Positions 33,098 through 41,637 of a stretch of DNA of 64,000 nucleotides are shown here, one piece after another. The translations under genes were made by a program, and so were the position numbers. The stretch lies in contig JADKDD010000001.1 of NCBI GenBank assembly GCA_016718525.1, positions 1,426,001-1,490,000 on the forward strand, read 5' to 3'. The notes under the pieces are model-generated. The model worked only from the letters and a program-made list of their open reading frames with translations. It did not search any database and was not told the DNA's origin. The first letter of the stretch is position 1. Each line of letters opens with the position of its first letter. Source of the stretch: Rhodocyclaceae bacterium. Its GTDB lineage: Bacteria; Pseudomonadota; Gammaproteobacteria; Burkholderiales; Rhodocyclaceae.

Positions 33098-34420
33098 CTA
33101 AGTTCTGGCGACCGCAGCCGTTGCTGCGATCAAGTCCTGCTCGATCAGCCACATGCGATCCTGACCCCAATGCGCCGGACGTTGATCAACGCGAAATGAC
33201 GGCACGCCCCACAGTCCCTCGTTGAACATTTCGGCGCGGTTGGCTTCGGCCACTTCGCGCCATGACGAATCGGCGAGTGCCGCCTCAACCATCGCCGCAC
33301 CAACCCCTGCCCGTTCAGCGATTTTCTGCAAACCGCTATTGCTGCCAGCGTCGATGCCATCGGCGAATACGCCCTGCAAGAATGACAAGGCGAATTCGGG
33401 CCCCCTGCCTGCCTTGATCGCGTGATGCAAAACAGCCAGTCCGCGTTCCGTTGGTTCGCCCAAGGGATCGGCAATCCGTCCGAAACGCAGGCCTAGAGAC
33501 TCGGCCTCACGTTTGGTGTCGCGCGTAATGTAGAGCCGCTTTTCGATCGGAACCGGCAGCCCGCGCATTGCCATCGGCAGGACAAATCGAAGCTGCAAAT
33601 TCGCACCGTAGTGTTTGGTCAGTTGGATCACCCGCGGCACCGCGATATAGGTGTAGGGGCTGCGAAAGGACAGAAAGAAATGCAGGTCTGGATGTGCGCC
33701 GTTGGTCGGTTGGTGGGCACAAGTGACACGAGGCACCGGAGCGATCAATGCGAGTCTTGCATTGCGAGCTAAACCCGCCGAGCGCAGTCGATCCTCCAGA
33801 TACTGCAGGCGATCAATCCCCCAGTACCACTCGCTTTCAAAATACAGCGTGCCGCCGAGGTAGTGTCCGAGTTTTTGGCGGAGTACAGCATTTGCTTCCA
33901 GGGCGGCGGCTGCGACTGATGGCTCGGCTGCCGGGAAGGCAGTCATTGCCGCAGCATCGCCACGCCAAAGGGCATCACTGATCGACATGGCAGATTCGAG
34001 CATTTCACTACTGGTCACCATGGCCGAAAATGCGGCAACCAAGGCCTGATCCGCCTGTGCAACCAAGGCAGACTGTGGCTGTTTCTGCGGATCGACAAAG
34101 CGCAAGCCCATTTGTTTGGCCAACACGGTCGCGTCGCGGCGCGACCAGGCTTCCAGGCGGACACGGTCGGGTGCAGCGGCCTCGGTAGGAATCGATGCAG
34201 CATGCAAAACCAACTCGATTTGGTAGTTCGCCAAGAGTGTCGGCAGCACTTGCAACATCAAGTGCGAATATGGGTCGTCGGTCTGATGGAAGTAATGCAC
34301 CTGCGCTGGTGCCCCCCTTAGCTTTCGTTTCAGCCCTGCCAGTCCCCGCCGGCCATTACGCAGTCGCGGGCTGGTGATCAAGGACGTTATGACGCCACCG
34401 ATAACCGCCTTGGCACTCAT
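33098..34420 (-). CDS. Tandem DsbA/HCCA-isomerase-like thioredoxin-fold protein
   Basis: A 440-residue protein with two consecutive DsbA-like domains. The first is about 40-215 (HYFHQTDDPYSHLMLQVLP) and the second about 235-430 (HFFLSFRSPYTYIAVPRV). Each lacks a CxxC pair and instead has a Ser/Asp-Pro-Tyr at the active-site turn, as in 2-hydroxychromene-2-carboxylate isomerase. Such proteins use glutathione in aromatic catabolism, which fits the neighbouring GST genes. It overlaps the DUF4345 gene by four bases (ATGA). The duplication within one chain is notable; substrate unknown. Confidence 0.8.
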   Translation of the reverse strand: MSAKAVIGGVITSLITSPRLRNGRRGLAGLKRKLRGAPAQVHYFHQTDDPYSHLMLQVLPTLLANYQIELVLHAASIPTEAAAPDRVRLEAWSRRDATVLAKQMGLRFVDPQKQPQSALVAQADQALVAAFSAMVTSSEMLESAMSISDALWRGDAAAMTAFPAAEPSVAAAALEANAVLRQKLGHYLGGTLYFESEWYWGIDRLQYLEDRLRSAGLARNARLALIAPVPRVTCAHQPTNGAHPDLHFFLSFRSPYTYIAVPRVIQLTKHYGANLQLRFVLPMAMRGLPVPIEKRLYITRDTKREAESLGLRFGRIADPLGEPTERGLAVLHHAIKAGRGPEFALSFLQGVFADGIDAGSNSGLQKIAERAGVGAAMVEAALADSSWREVAEANRAEMFNEGLWGVPSFRVDQRPAHWGQDRMWLIEQDLIAATAAVART

Positions 34421-34818
34421 GACTTCGCGCCCGCCTCGCGATCCACCCTCGTCAGGACCCGGCGCGAGGTTTCCAATACGACGAGCAACACCACTTCAAC
34501 CACAAACGAGCGGATCGCCGGTTGGCTAATGCCATCCATGAGGATGTGCACTGTGCGACCAAGCAGAAAGGTCGCCATGAATATCACCGGCACCCATAGC
34601 CACTGACTCTTGCCCGGTCGCGCACCGAAGAAGGTGAACAATGCGATGGCGAGAAACGGCCCGCCCAAATCGGCACGTAAGGTTCCCCAACCGTCCAGCC
34701 GAGTTGGGAGGATAGAAAAATCAGGTTCCATTTGCGCAGGAGCAATCATGAAACCAAGCGCGCCCAAGAGCGTCAGCAGGCCGATGACGTTGACCAGAAT
34801 TCGCGATACCCGTTCCAT
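34417..34818 (-). CDS. DUF4345-like four-helix membrane protein
   Basis: A 133-residue membrane protein with four hydrophobic segments at about 8-28, 50-66, 73-92 and 100-115. It resembles DUF4345, a family without a known function. Its stop overlaps the start of the following gene (ATGA). Its ribosome site region is GGAGCAAAC before ATG 34818. Domain assignment is moderate; that it is a real membrane-protein gene is well supported by coupling. Confidence 0.7.
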   Translation of the reverse strand: MERVSRILVNVIGLLTLLGALGFMIAPAQMEPDFSILPTRLDGWGTLRADLGGPFLAIALFTFFGARPGKSQWLWVPVIFMATFLLGRTVHILMDGISQPAIRSFVVEVVLLVVLETSRRVLTRVDREAGAKS

Positions 34819-34842
34819 GTTTGCTCCTTAGTTTGTGAATTC

Positions 34843-34871
34843 GCCAGTTGGTGCTGACGATACGCTGTTAA
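34843..34871 (+). repeat. Dispersed 29-bp repeat, copy D
   Basis: GCCAGTTGGTGCTGAC followed by GATACGCTGTTAA, with one stem pair becoming G-U type. It lies between the SDR and DUF4345 genes, inside the otherwise tight cluster. Confidence 0.75.
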
Positions 34872-34889
34872 TCTCAATCACTTAAAGCA

Positions 34890-35654
34890 TCACATCATCT
34901 TTGCCCATACCCAATCCGGGATATGCCCAAACACCGGCCGCATCCACCACCACGGGAAGTGCGGCACCACGCCGTTGCGGACGCGTCGCTCAATCAAGCT
35001 GACGATTTCTCTTGCGGCCTTGTCGGCAGACACAACAAACGGATACTTGTGCATGTTTGGGGCAATCTCGGTCAGGATAAAACCCGGCAGTATTTTCGTG
35101 ATGCTGATGCTTTTGGCGCGTAGCTCAACCCGCGCGGAATCAAGAAACATCGAGAAAGCCGCCTTGCTGGCGCAGTAAGCGCCCTGCCCCGGAATCCCTT
35201 GCAAGGAGGCCAGCGAGGATATGCCGACAATTTGCCCGCCACCGCGCGTCAAAAAATGTTCAACCGCCGCATCGACCGTTGCAATGGCACCGATCACATT
35301 GGTCTGAATGATGTTGGTTTGTTTGGTCAGATGCCCCTTGCCGACAAACGTGGGCTCGTTGATCCCGGCATTAACCACGACAATATCGGCACCGCCCAGT
35401 GCCGCGAATAGGGCGTGCAGTGCCGGGCCAACCATTTTGGTAGCGTCGACATCGAGGCGCTGCAACTCGATGCTTTGCGCCAACGGATGGGTGGTGCGAA
35501 TTTCATCACGTACCCTTTCCAGCACCTCCATCCGCCGGGCAGTGAGACCAAGCTTATAGCCGCGCGCAGCAAACTCGAAGGCCAATGCTCGACCAATGCC
35601 GGCAGATGCGCCGGTGATGACCACTGCTTTTTGTTGATGTGTTTTGGCAACCAT
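34890..35654 (-). CDS. Short-chain dehydrogenase/reductase
   Basis: An intact 254-residue classical SDR. The cofactor turn TGASAGIG is at 16-23, NAGIN near 93, the catalytic Ser in GISSLASL and Tyr/Lys in YCASK. The start at 35654 (MVAKTHQQ) lies 13 bases after the MBL-fold gene ends, and the longer reading from 35729 would overlap it. Cofactor preference probably leans to NADP given TARR after the second strand. The substrate is unknown; within the cluster it could oxidise or reduce an alcohol/ketone of the degraded compound. Confidence 0.9.
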   Translation of the reverse strand: MVAKTHQQKAVVITGASAGIGRALAFEFAARGYKLGLTARRMEVLERVRDEIRTTHPLAQSIELQRLDVDATKMVGPALHALFAALGGADIVVVNAGINEPTFVGKGHLTKQTNIIQTNVIGAIATVDAAVEHFLTRGGGQIVGISSLASLQGIPGQGAYCASKAAFSMFLDSARVELRAKSISITKILPGFILTEIAPNMHKYPFVVSADKAAREIVSLIERRVRNGVVPHFPWWWMRPVFGHIPDWVWAKMM

Positions 35655-35667
35655 TGATGTTTCCGTT

Positions 35668-36747
35668 CTAGTGCCGATTGACGAGTTTGATTTCCTTGCT
35701 GCCGGGCAGCATCGAAACAAAATCGCCATCGGCGCCCACCTTCAACTTGCCGGTGAAGATGTCACGTGACTTGCCGAGGAACCAGCCATCCATGGCGGTC
35801 ATCGGCAGCGCCGGTACCACATGAGTCAGCAACACATAACCCACGCCGGCGTCGCGCGCAATCTCTGCAACCTGTTCTGGTGGCGTGTGATAGTTCGGAA
35901 TGTCACCGAAGATTTTCGCCAGCTTCTTGTTTCCAGCCAGATCGGCTTGTGTTTGCAACAAGCCGACCAGTTTGGGATTCAAGGCTTCATGCACCAGTAG
36001 ATCGACGCCCTTGGCTTCGCGCTGTACTGCGGAAGATTTGGCGGTATCTCCGCTGATGACCATCGTGCGATCCTTGTAACGAATCCGGTAACCAACGGCC
36101 GGATGAATCGGCGCATGCATAACGCTGAAGGCAACGATTTGCAGATCCGGTTCGTCAAGTAGCACCGTACGGCCCTCCTTGATTGGCGTCTCAAAAACGC
36201 GCGCCTCACCTCCGAAGCCGCCCGGCGCCATCGTTTCAATGCCGTGATGCGCGACCCGATAAGTCATGTCCTGCGAATACACCTGATTCAACCCGTTCAC
36301 GATCAAACTCACGCCGGCTGCGCCGTAGATCGGCAATGGCTTTGTGGTCGGGCGACCGCCCCAATGCATCAACATCAATTCGCCCAGCCCGTCGATATGG
36401 TCGGAATGAAAGTGGGTGAGAAACACCGCTTCGATATCGCCGGGGTTAAATCCCAGCTTGACGATATTGCGCCCCGCGCCGGAACCGGCATCAATTAAAA
36501 ACAACCGTTTGCCGGCAACGACTATCGTACATGGCGGCTCGCGTTTCGGATCCGGCAAGGGTGAGCCGGCACCGCACAGCCCTACATGCAGGCCGTCGGG
36601 AAGGTCGGCAAGAAAGTTTTCCTTCATACGTTTTGCCGCGGTCTTGGTCACCAGCTGCTCAAAAATCTGGTTGCGAAACCCGACTGCCAACACAGCAACG
36701 ACGACGATTACTCCCACCAGTCCAACGATAACTTTCTTTACGCTCAT
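35668..36747 (-). CDS. Metallo-beta-lactamase-fold hydrolase, membrane anchored
   Basis: A 359-residue protein with an N-terminal membrane segment (VIVGLVGVIVVVAVLAVGF). The MBL domain follows, with the zinc motif THFHSDHIDG near 112-121, VISGDTAKS, VHEALNPK and LLTHVVPAL. It resembles the RNase Z/arylsulfatase AtsA branch. The anchor suggests a periplasmic hydrolase rather than tRNA processing. A metal-dependent arylsulfatase or esterase role would suit the cluster but is inference. Its start overlaps the SRPBCC gene stop (ATGA). Confidence 0.85.
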   Translation of the reverse strand: MSVKKVIVGLVGVIVVVAVLAVGFRNQIFEQLVTKTAAKRMKENFLADLPDGLHVGLCGAGSPLPDPKREPPCTIVVAGKRLFLIDAGSGAGRNIVKLGFNPGDIEAVFLTHFHSDHIDGLGELMLMHWGGRPTTKPLPIYGAAGVSLIVNGLNQVYSQDMTYRVAHHGIETMAPGGFGGEARVFETPIKEGRTVLLDEPDLQIVAFSVMHAPIHPAVGYRIRYKDRTMVISGDTAKSSAVQREAKGVDLLVHEALNPKLVGLLQTQADLAGNKKLAKIFGDIPNYHTPPEQVAEIARDAGVGYVLLTHVVPALPMTAMDGWFLGKSRDIFTGKLKVGADGDFVSMLPGSKEIKLVNRH

Positions 36748-37214
36748 GCTTCACTCCCGAAATGTCTGGTCAGATTCTTGAAATACAGTTTGTTGGTTTT
36801 TTCATTCTCGCTGGCCGCCAGCGGCGCAACAATCATCTTGACGAGACTGGAAACGGGCAGGATCAATTCACCACTCATGTCAAAGTGAATTGTCGTCGAA
36901 TGCTTGTTGTCGATGATGATCCAATGCCCGGAGATCAAGCCGTTGCCTTCGCCTTTGATCGGCGACCAGGTAATCGTGCCATTTTTCCGGTCGGCGGCAT
37001 AGGTACAGGCGTAGACGGTTTGCAAATTGAACTTTTCCGTTCCGGCTTTACCGAGCTCCCATCGATAGGCGTTCTTTTTCAATTCAACCAATTTGTCCAC
37101 ATTGGGAAAGAACTTCGCCGAGGCGGGCACATCGGCAAGCAGGTCGAACACTACCTTGACCGGTGCCTTGACAGTGAACTCATGCTGCATCTTCAGATTG
37201 ACTGTGACCGTCAT
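36744..37214 (-). CDS. SRPBCC/START-like protein
   Basis: A 156-residue helix-grip protein of the polyketide-cyclase/CoxG type. The N-terminal strand is MQHEFTVKAPVKVVFDLLAD, then FFPNVDKLVEL, and a long C-terminal helix from about residue 118. These proteins bind hydrophobic ligands in a deep pocket. The downstream MBL gene starts inside its stop codon, so the two products are made together, suggesting a ligand-handling partner. Specific ligand unknown. Confidence 0.8.
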   Translation of the reverse strand: MTVTVNLKMQHEFTVKAPVKVVFDLLADVPASAKFFPNVDKLVELKKNAYRWELGKAGTEKFNLQTVYACTYAADRKNGTITWSPIKGEGNGLISGHWIIIDNKHSTTIHFDMSGELILPVSSLVKMIVAPLAASENEKTNKLYFKNLTRHFGSEA

Positions 37215-37269
37215 TGCCTAGTCCTCATATCGTTAATCGCTGGCTGCCGGAAGCAGTCGTGTTGCGTCG

Positions 37270-38946
37270 CTAGTTCTGCCAATAAATGTACTCATCAGTC
37301 AACGCCGGCTTTTGATCCAGCGTCTTATCGATCGCAATTGGCGATTCGAGAATCGACGGCCATAGCGAGGGCGGCAGCCTGGCATTGTGTGCCGCCAGCA
37401 TCGCCTTCAGGTCGGCAATTTTGTCTTTGCGCTTGTCTGCCAGATTCACACGTTCGGTTGGGTCTTCATTTAGGTTAAACAGCCAAATTTTCTTGGGCAA
37501 CTCGGACACCTGCATTTTCCAGCCCTCAAACTGAATCGCCTGGTAACTGCCATCGTTCCAATACAAGGGACGGGCAGCCTGAATCGGCTTGTCCCTGGCA
37601 TCACTCACGCCGAGAAACGGCAGCAGACTGACCCCGTCAATAACGCGATCAGGCGGCAACTTGCCGCCTGCCGCAGCGACCACTGTCGGCAGAATGTCGA
37701 TGTTCGATACAGGTGTCTTGTAGTGTGTTCCGGCGGCGATGTGTCCCGGCCATTTCGCCACATAAGGCACACGCAAACCGCCTTCAAAGAACGTCAGTTT
37801 CCAGCCCCGATACGGCTGATTGACTTCAGGCAGCCCGATGTAGTTCGGCGCGCCGTTATCACTGGTGAAGATCACGATCGTGTTTTCGTCGAGTCCTTCC
37901 TCTTTCAGCGCTTGCAGGATTTTGCCGACACTGCGATCGATCGACCGAACCATCGCCGCGTAGACGCGACGACGGTGATCCTTGATGTTGCTCAACGCGT
38001 CGTAATCTTCCTTTTTAGCCTGCAGTGGCGTATGCACACCCCAGTGCGCCAGATACATGAAGAACGGCCGGTTCTTGTTGCTGCGGATCGCGCTTACTGC
38101 TTCATCGGTGAGATAGTCCGTCAAATATTTGTTCGGCTCGAACCATGTACCGTTGTTGTAGCTCACCGCGAAGCGCATGTTCGGCCACAAAAAACCATCA
38201 ATGGGATCGAAATCCTGTTTCGAGTTCACCACGTCGGGCGAGTTCTCCGGCAGATACAAGCCGCTCTCCATATAGAGGCTCTCGTCGAAGCCCTGGTTGT
38301 TCGGGCGCAGTTCCTTGGTTCCACCAAGATGCCATTTGCCCAAATGCATGGTGTGATAACCGCGCTCCTTGAGCAACTCGGCAACCGTGATTTCCGATGG
38401 TGGCATGCCAAGTTCGTTGAACTCCTTGAGCTCCTTGACCTTGTCCTCATGCGTCACTATCGGCAACAAACGATCATCACTTTTGATCAGTAAAGGCAAC
38501 ATCTTGAGCATGTTGCCTGGCGTTGGAGTGAAGTTCACGCCGAACCGCGATGAATAGCGGCCCGTCATCAACGCAGCGCGTGACACGGTGCACACCGCGC
38601 TCGCCGCATAGCCGGCATCAAAGCGCACACCGTCAGTGGCAATCGAATCGATGTTGGGTGTCGCCGCGCCGCTGCCAGCGTAGCCACCGCCGTAAGTGGT
38701 CACATCATTGATGCCCATGTCGTCAGCCATGATGACGATGATGTTGGGTGGGCGCTCGTTCGGCGGCAATGATGCGGCCGTTGGCCCGACAATCCAAGGA
38801 ACAGGATGATTAGTCTCACGCGGATGCTTGATGTCGGTCAGCCATCCAGTCATGTTGGTGAGCAAGTAAATGCGATTGAGATACGCCGTCAGCGCCAGTG
38901 CAATCAACACGCCGAAGGTAAATGCAGAAATCTTCTTGATCGTCAT
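37270..38946 (-). CDS. Sulfatase with atypical CTVSR active-site motif
   Basis: A 558-residue sulfatase-fold protein with an N-terminal membrane segment (about 8-24). Metal aspartates are in IMADDMG (75-76), with GKWHLGG, FTSDNGAPN and FFEGGLRVPY blocks. The formylglycine site reads CTVSR at 119-123. The usual Pro two residues after Cys is Val, which could weaken Cys-to-formylglycine conversion. The rest of the fold is intact, so it may use an unmodified Cys or a tolerant maturase. The ATG at 38946 is preferred over a GTG 15 bases upstream. The second sulfatase of the cluster (27698-29461) keeps the normal motif. Confidence 0.88.
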   Translation of the reverse strand: MTIKKISAFTFGVLIALALTAYLNRIYLLTNMTGWLTDIKHPRETNHPVPWIVGPTAASLPPNERPPNIIVIMADDMGINDVTTYGGGYAGSGAATPNIDSIATDGVRFDAGYAASAVCTVSRAALMTGRYSSRFGVNFTPTPGNMLKMLPLLIKSDDRLLPIVTHEDKVKELKEFNELGMPPSEITVAELLKERGYHTMHLGKWHLGGTKELRPNNQGFDESLYMESGLYLPENSPDVVNSKQDFDPIDGFLWPNMRFAVSYNNGTWFEPNKYLTDYLTDEAVSAIRSNKNRPFFMYLAHWGVHTPLQAKKEDYDALSNIKDHRRRVYAAMVRSIDRSVGKILQALKEEGLDENTIVIFTSDNGAPNYIGLPEVNQPYRGWKLTFFEGGLRVPYVAKWPGHIAAGTHYKTPVSNIDILPTVVAAAGGKLPPDRVIDGVSLLPFLGVSDARDKPIQAARPLYWNDGSYQAIQFEGWKMQVSELPKKIWLFNLNEDPTERVNLADKRKDKIADLKAMLAAHNARLPPSLWPSILESPIAIDKTLDQKPALTDEYIYWQN

Positions 38947-38977
38947 GACTGCCGTCCCCACGACATTGGACGAGCGC

Positions 38978-39631
38978 TCATAGCGAGTGAAAAAACACGA
39001 AATGCATTACCGCACCAATCACCGCGAGAAATGCCGCGACCAGCGTCCGCACAGCAAATAGACTAAGAATCGGCGCGGCAGGAAACACCTGAGTTCTTTC
39101 AATCGAAGCCCACTTGTGGATGGCAACACCGAGCGGCGCAATGTCATGCGCCATTTTGAACAAGTCGCGCCGTGAACGATAGCGGACGACGGCAACACGG
39201 TCCCACTCCATGTCGCCGCTTTTGTCGATAAACCGTCCTTGTGATGACCCGACGAACACCGGCACGCCGCCATACTTCAACAGATACGGCACCAGCGCGC
39301 GGTTATAACGCGCATCGGCCGCCAAGACGTTGTCGTCGTAAGTTGAGCCCGGAGGGTAAAGCGCTTTTTGTCGATACTTGATCAAATTAACCATGAAAAA
39401 CTCATTTCCATCGTCGTTGGTTGCAAGCTGTTTTAACTCCGCAAGAATTTCACCGGGGGCTTGGTCCACTGTTTGTGACTTTCCGCCGGTCGTCGCGGAA
39501 ATTTTCCCGAGACGCCGATTCACTTCTTCAACCGTCATCGGCTGACCACGCCCGCCATACCAAAACAGGAAGGCGACATAGAACAGTGCGAGCACGGGTA
39601 CCAGGCCAAAGCTGGCTGTCAACGTGGGCAT
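38978..39631 (-). CDS. DUF1330-like protein with membrane segments at both ends
   Basis: A 217-residue protein. A hydrophobic segment (VPVLALFYVAFLFWYG) comes first. A DUF1330-like core of about 110 residues follows (FFMVNLIKYRQKALYPPG, then LKYGGVPVFVGSSQGRFI and DRVAVVRYRSRRDLFKM), and then another hydrophobic segment near the C-terminus (LVAAFLAVIGAVMHFVFF). The ATG at 39631 has AAAGGTG upstream. It is a relative of the soluble DUF1330 protein at 29584-30012 and lies beside the second sulfatase, so both sulfatases have a DUF1330 companion. Function unknown. Confidence 0.72.
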   Translation of the reverse strand: MPTLTASFGLVPVLALFYVAFLFWYGGRGQPMTVEEVNRRLGKISATTGGKSQTVDQAPGEILAELKQLATNDDGNEFFMVNLIKYRQKALYPPGSTYDDNVLAADARYNRALVPYLLKYGGVPVFVGSSQGRFIDKSGDMEWDRVAVVRYRSRRDLFKMAHDIAPLGVAIHKWASIERTQVFPAAPILSLFAVRTLVAAFLAVIGAVMHFVFFHSL

Positions 39632-39703
39632 ACGTAACACCTTTTTTGATCGCAACCAAACAACGCAACGCCAATGACAGCGTCGCTTCGTCGGTAAGAC
39701 ACG

Positions 39704-40753
39704 TCAATCACAGACTGATTCCCGGCACAACAAAAGGCAACCGGTCTCATCCAATAGCTGGGCCGCCAGCGACTGATCAGAACTACTCAGCGCAGCAAAT
39801 TCTTCGCGCAACCAGCGCAGACACTTGCCTTGGTAGGCCACAGTTTGCAGTACCCAATGCTCGCCATCAATGACAACATCTACCTGTTTGGTCCTGGCCT
39901 TAAGCGCTGCCTCGTTGGCGAGTAGTAAAGGCACATAGGTACGGCCGACTTCAACGAGCAAATTGATCAAGGTCTCAGGGATGGCATCCGCCGATAGCCA
40001 TCCGTCTTCAGTCGGCTCAAGGCCGGAGAGGTCTTCCATCAAGCCCACCCATGCCACGACGCGCCTGGAAACGGCAAGCGCTACGTCCATTGACGTCGGG
40101 TCAAACTGCGCGAGTTGGGTAAGCTGGCCGTAGAGCGCGAAGTCCGATGTGCCGGGACGCGCGCCCATCAAAAACGGATGCTGCTGCAAATGCAGGTCGA
40201 GCAGACCGAGCAGTCGAACATAGGCCGCTTCAATCAACGGCGCAGTGGTTGGATTCGAGCCGACAATGCCAAGGCGCCCCGTCTGTCGTTGCGTAAACTG
40301 AATCTTGGCCAGACTGACTGCCGCTTCTGGCGTACAGATACCGGTATATTGCAGCGGAAGAATGTCGCCGGCCTTCTCAATGTCTCGCGCGTAATGCCAA
40401 CGGTAGTGGAACATCGCCTTGGTTACCCATTCGTCGGCATAGTCCTCTAGCAGACTATCAACAAACCGCATGATCGGATCGGAGGGCAGCACACTGCGTC
40501 CTTCAACCTCGCGCTCAAAGCGACGAATCAATGGCGTCGAATCGGTGACTGCCTCAAGTTCGCCTTCGGTATTGGACAGATAAAAAGTCGGCAGCAGCTC
40601 GACAGCCGGTTTTGGCAATCCGGCCCTTTCGGCGGCGGCGCCCACCATCAAACGATAGGGGATGTGCCGATAACGCAACACTGCCAACATCTTGCGCGTA
40701 TAGGGAGAGCCTGGCGCACCCTTCAGCGCAATGGGTTTTGGCATCTGTGTCAT
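39704..40753 (-). CDS. Glutathione S-transferase-like protein, long form
   Basis: A 349-residue GST-fold protein. The thioredoxin-like domain at about 5-85 has GAPGSPYTRKMLAVLRYRHIP, PTFYLSN and DSTPLIRRFE. A helical domain follows with HPFLMGARPGTSDFALYG. Like the GST at 31969-33090 it carries an unusually long C-terminal part, and the two probably share an ancestor. The first ATG, 10 bases after the upstream stop, is used; one three codons later is equally possible. Probable glutathione or thiol-dependent role in the same pathway. Confidence 0.82.
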   Translation of the reverse strand: MTQMPKPIALKGAPGSPYTRKMLAVLRYRHIPYRLMVGAAAERAGLPKPAVELLPTFYLSNTEGELEAVTDSTPLIRRFEREVEGRSVLPSDPIMRFVDSLLEDYADEWVTKAMFHYRWHYARDIEKAGDILPLQYTGICTPEAAVSLAKIQFTQRQTGRLGIVGSNPTTAPLIEAAYVRLLGLLDLHLQQHPFLMGARPGTSDFALYGQLTQLAQFDPTSMDVALAVSRRVVAWVGLMEDLSGLEPTEDGWLSADAIPETLINLLVEVGRTYVPLLLANEAALKARTKQVDVVIDGEHWVLQTVAYQGKCLRWLREEFAALSSSDQSLAAQLLDETGCLLLCRESVCD

Positions 40754-40763
40754 GCGAAATGGT

Positions 40764-41585
40764 TCAGGCGCCGCTGACTACAACGTATTGATCCGAGTGC
40801 TCCCCCAACCATGCTTGTGCATGTGGCGCGGCTTGTTTGGTGGGATGAAAATCGGCCGCCAGGTACTCGCGCCAGGGGCCAATATTGCCGCGAAACATTC
40901 CATCCTTCGAGAACAAAACCTGTGCGGCACTACGCCATGTCGACCACTTGAACAAACTGTTGTCGTCCCACAAATTGCGGATAGTTTGGCGTGCCAGATT
41001 CGACAGAAAGATCATCGTAATTATGCGAAACACTTGCCGACGAACGTCTTCTGTGCCGTCCATTGCGCGAAAAATGTCAAAAGCAGTGCTGCGATGTTCC
41101 GCTTCCTCCGCCGCGTGCCATTGCCAGAGCGTAACCAAGCGAGGCTCGGAACCTTCAAAAACTTCCGGGTGACGAAAAATCCACGCTGACAGAATTGCTG
41201 TGAAGTGTTCGACAGCTGCCGTGCTACCGACGTGAAACCGAACACTGCGCCAGGCGTTCGCCGCGATTCGCTTCGCTGAACGGGGAGCCCATGTGTTGTG
41301 GCAGCCAAGGCGATCAAGCTGTGCATTGAATGTCGCATGGATGCGTCGATGCGTTGCTTCCTGAGCAACGAAACCCTGAACTTCCTTTTCAAACGCCGCC
41401 CGCTTTTCCTCGGGCAGCGCCTTTAGCCCGGCACGGACAGAATCAATGAAATACTGCTCTCCAACCGGAAAGCTCATCGACAACGCGTTGAACAGTGCCG
41501 AACGGAAAGCATCACCGCCATTCCAACGCAAAGCGAACGGTGTTTCGAGGTCGACCAATAAGCGGCGAACAATCAAGTCGGTCAT
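40764..41585 (-). CDS. Predicted metal-dependent hydrolase, ferritin-like (COG3687 type)
   Basis: A 273-residue helical protein with diiron-type Glu/His motifs on successive helices: QEATHRRIH (about 74-82), AVEHFTA (about 124-130) and WHAAEEAEHRSTAFD (about 155-169). The pattern matches the family annotated as predicted metal-dependent hydrolase. It also resembles diiron oxygenases, so oxygen activation is as plausible as hydrolysis. It lies between the acyl-CoA synthetase and the second GST. No biochemical assignment can be made. Confidence 0.78.
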   Translation of the reverse strand: MTDLIVRRLLVDLETPFALRWNGGDAFRSALFNALSMSFPVGEQYFIDSVRAGLKALPEEKRAAFEKEVQGFVAQEATHRRIHATFNAQLDRLGCHNTWAPRSAKRIAANAWRSVRFHVGSTAAVEHFTAILSAWIFRHPEVFEGSEPRLVTLWQWHAAEEAEHRSTAFDIFRAMDGTEDVRRQVFRIITMIFLSNLARQTIRNLWDDNSLFKWSTWRSAAQVLFSKDGMFRGNIGPWREYLAADFHPTKQAAPHAQAWLGEHSDQYVVVSGA

Positions 41586-41602
41586 TTCAAATCTCCTTTT
41601 TC

Positions 41603-41631
41603 GTCAGTTGGTGCTGATGACACGCCGTCAA
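41603..41631 (+). repeat. Dispersed 29-bp repeat, copy E
   Basis: GTCAGTTGGTGCTGAT followed by GACACGCCGTCAA, close to the consensus of all copies. It lies in the 52-base gap between the acyl-CoA synthetase and the diiron-type gene. Confidence 0.85.
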
Positions 41632-41637
41632 TCAAAC

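Noticed and set aside
37723..38493. 256-codon plus-strand frame opposite the second sulfatase
   Set aside because: Antisense shadow with a composition mirroring the sulfatase; no ribosome site or motif.
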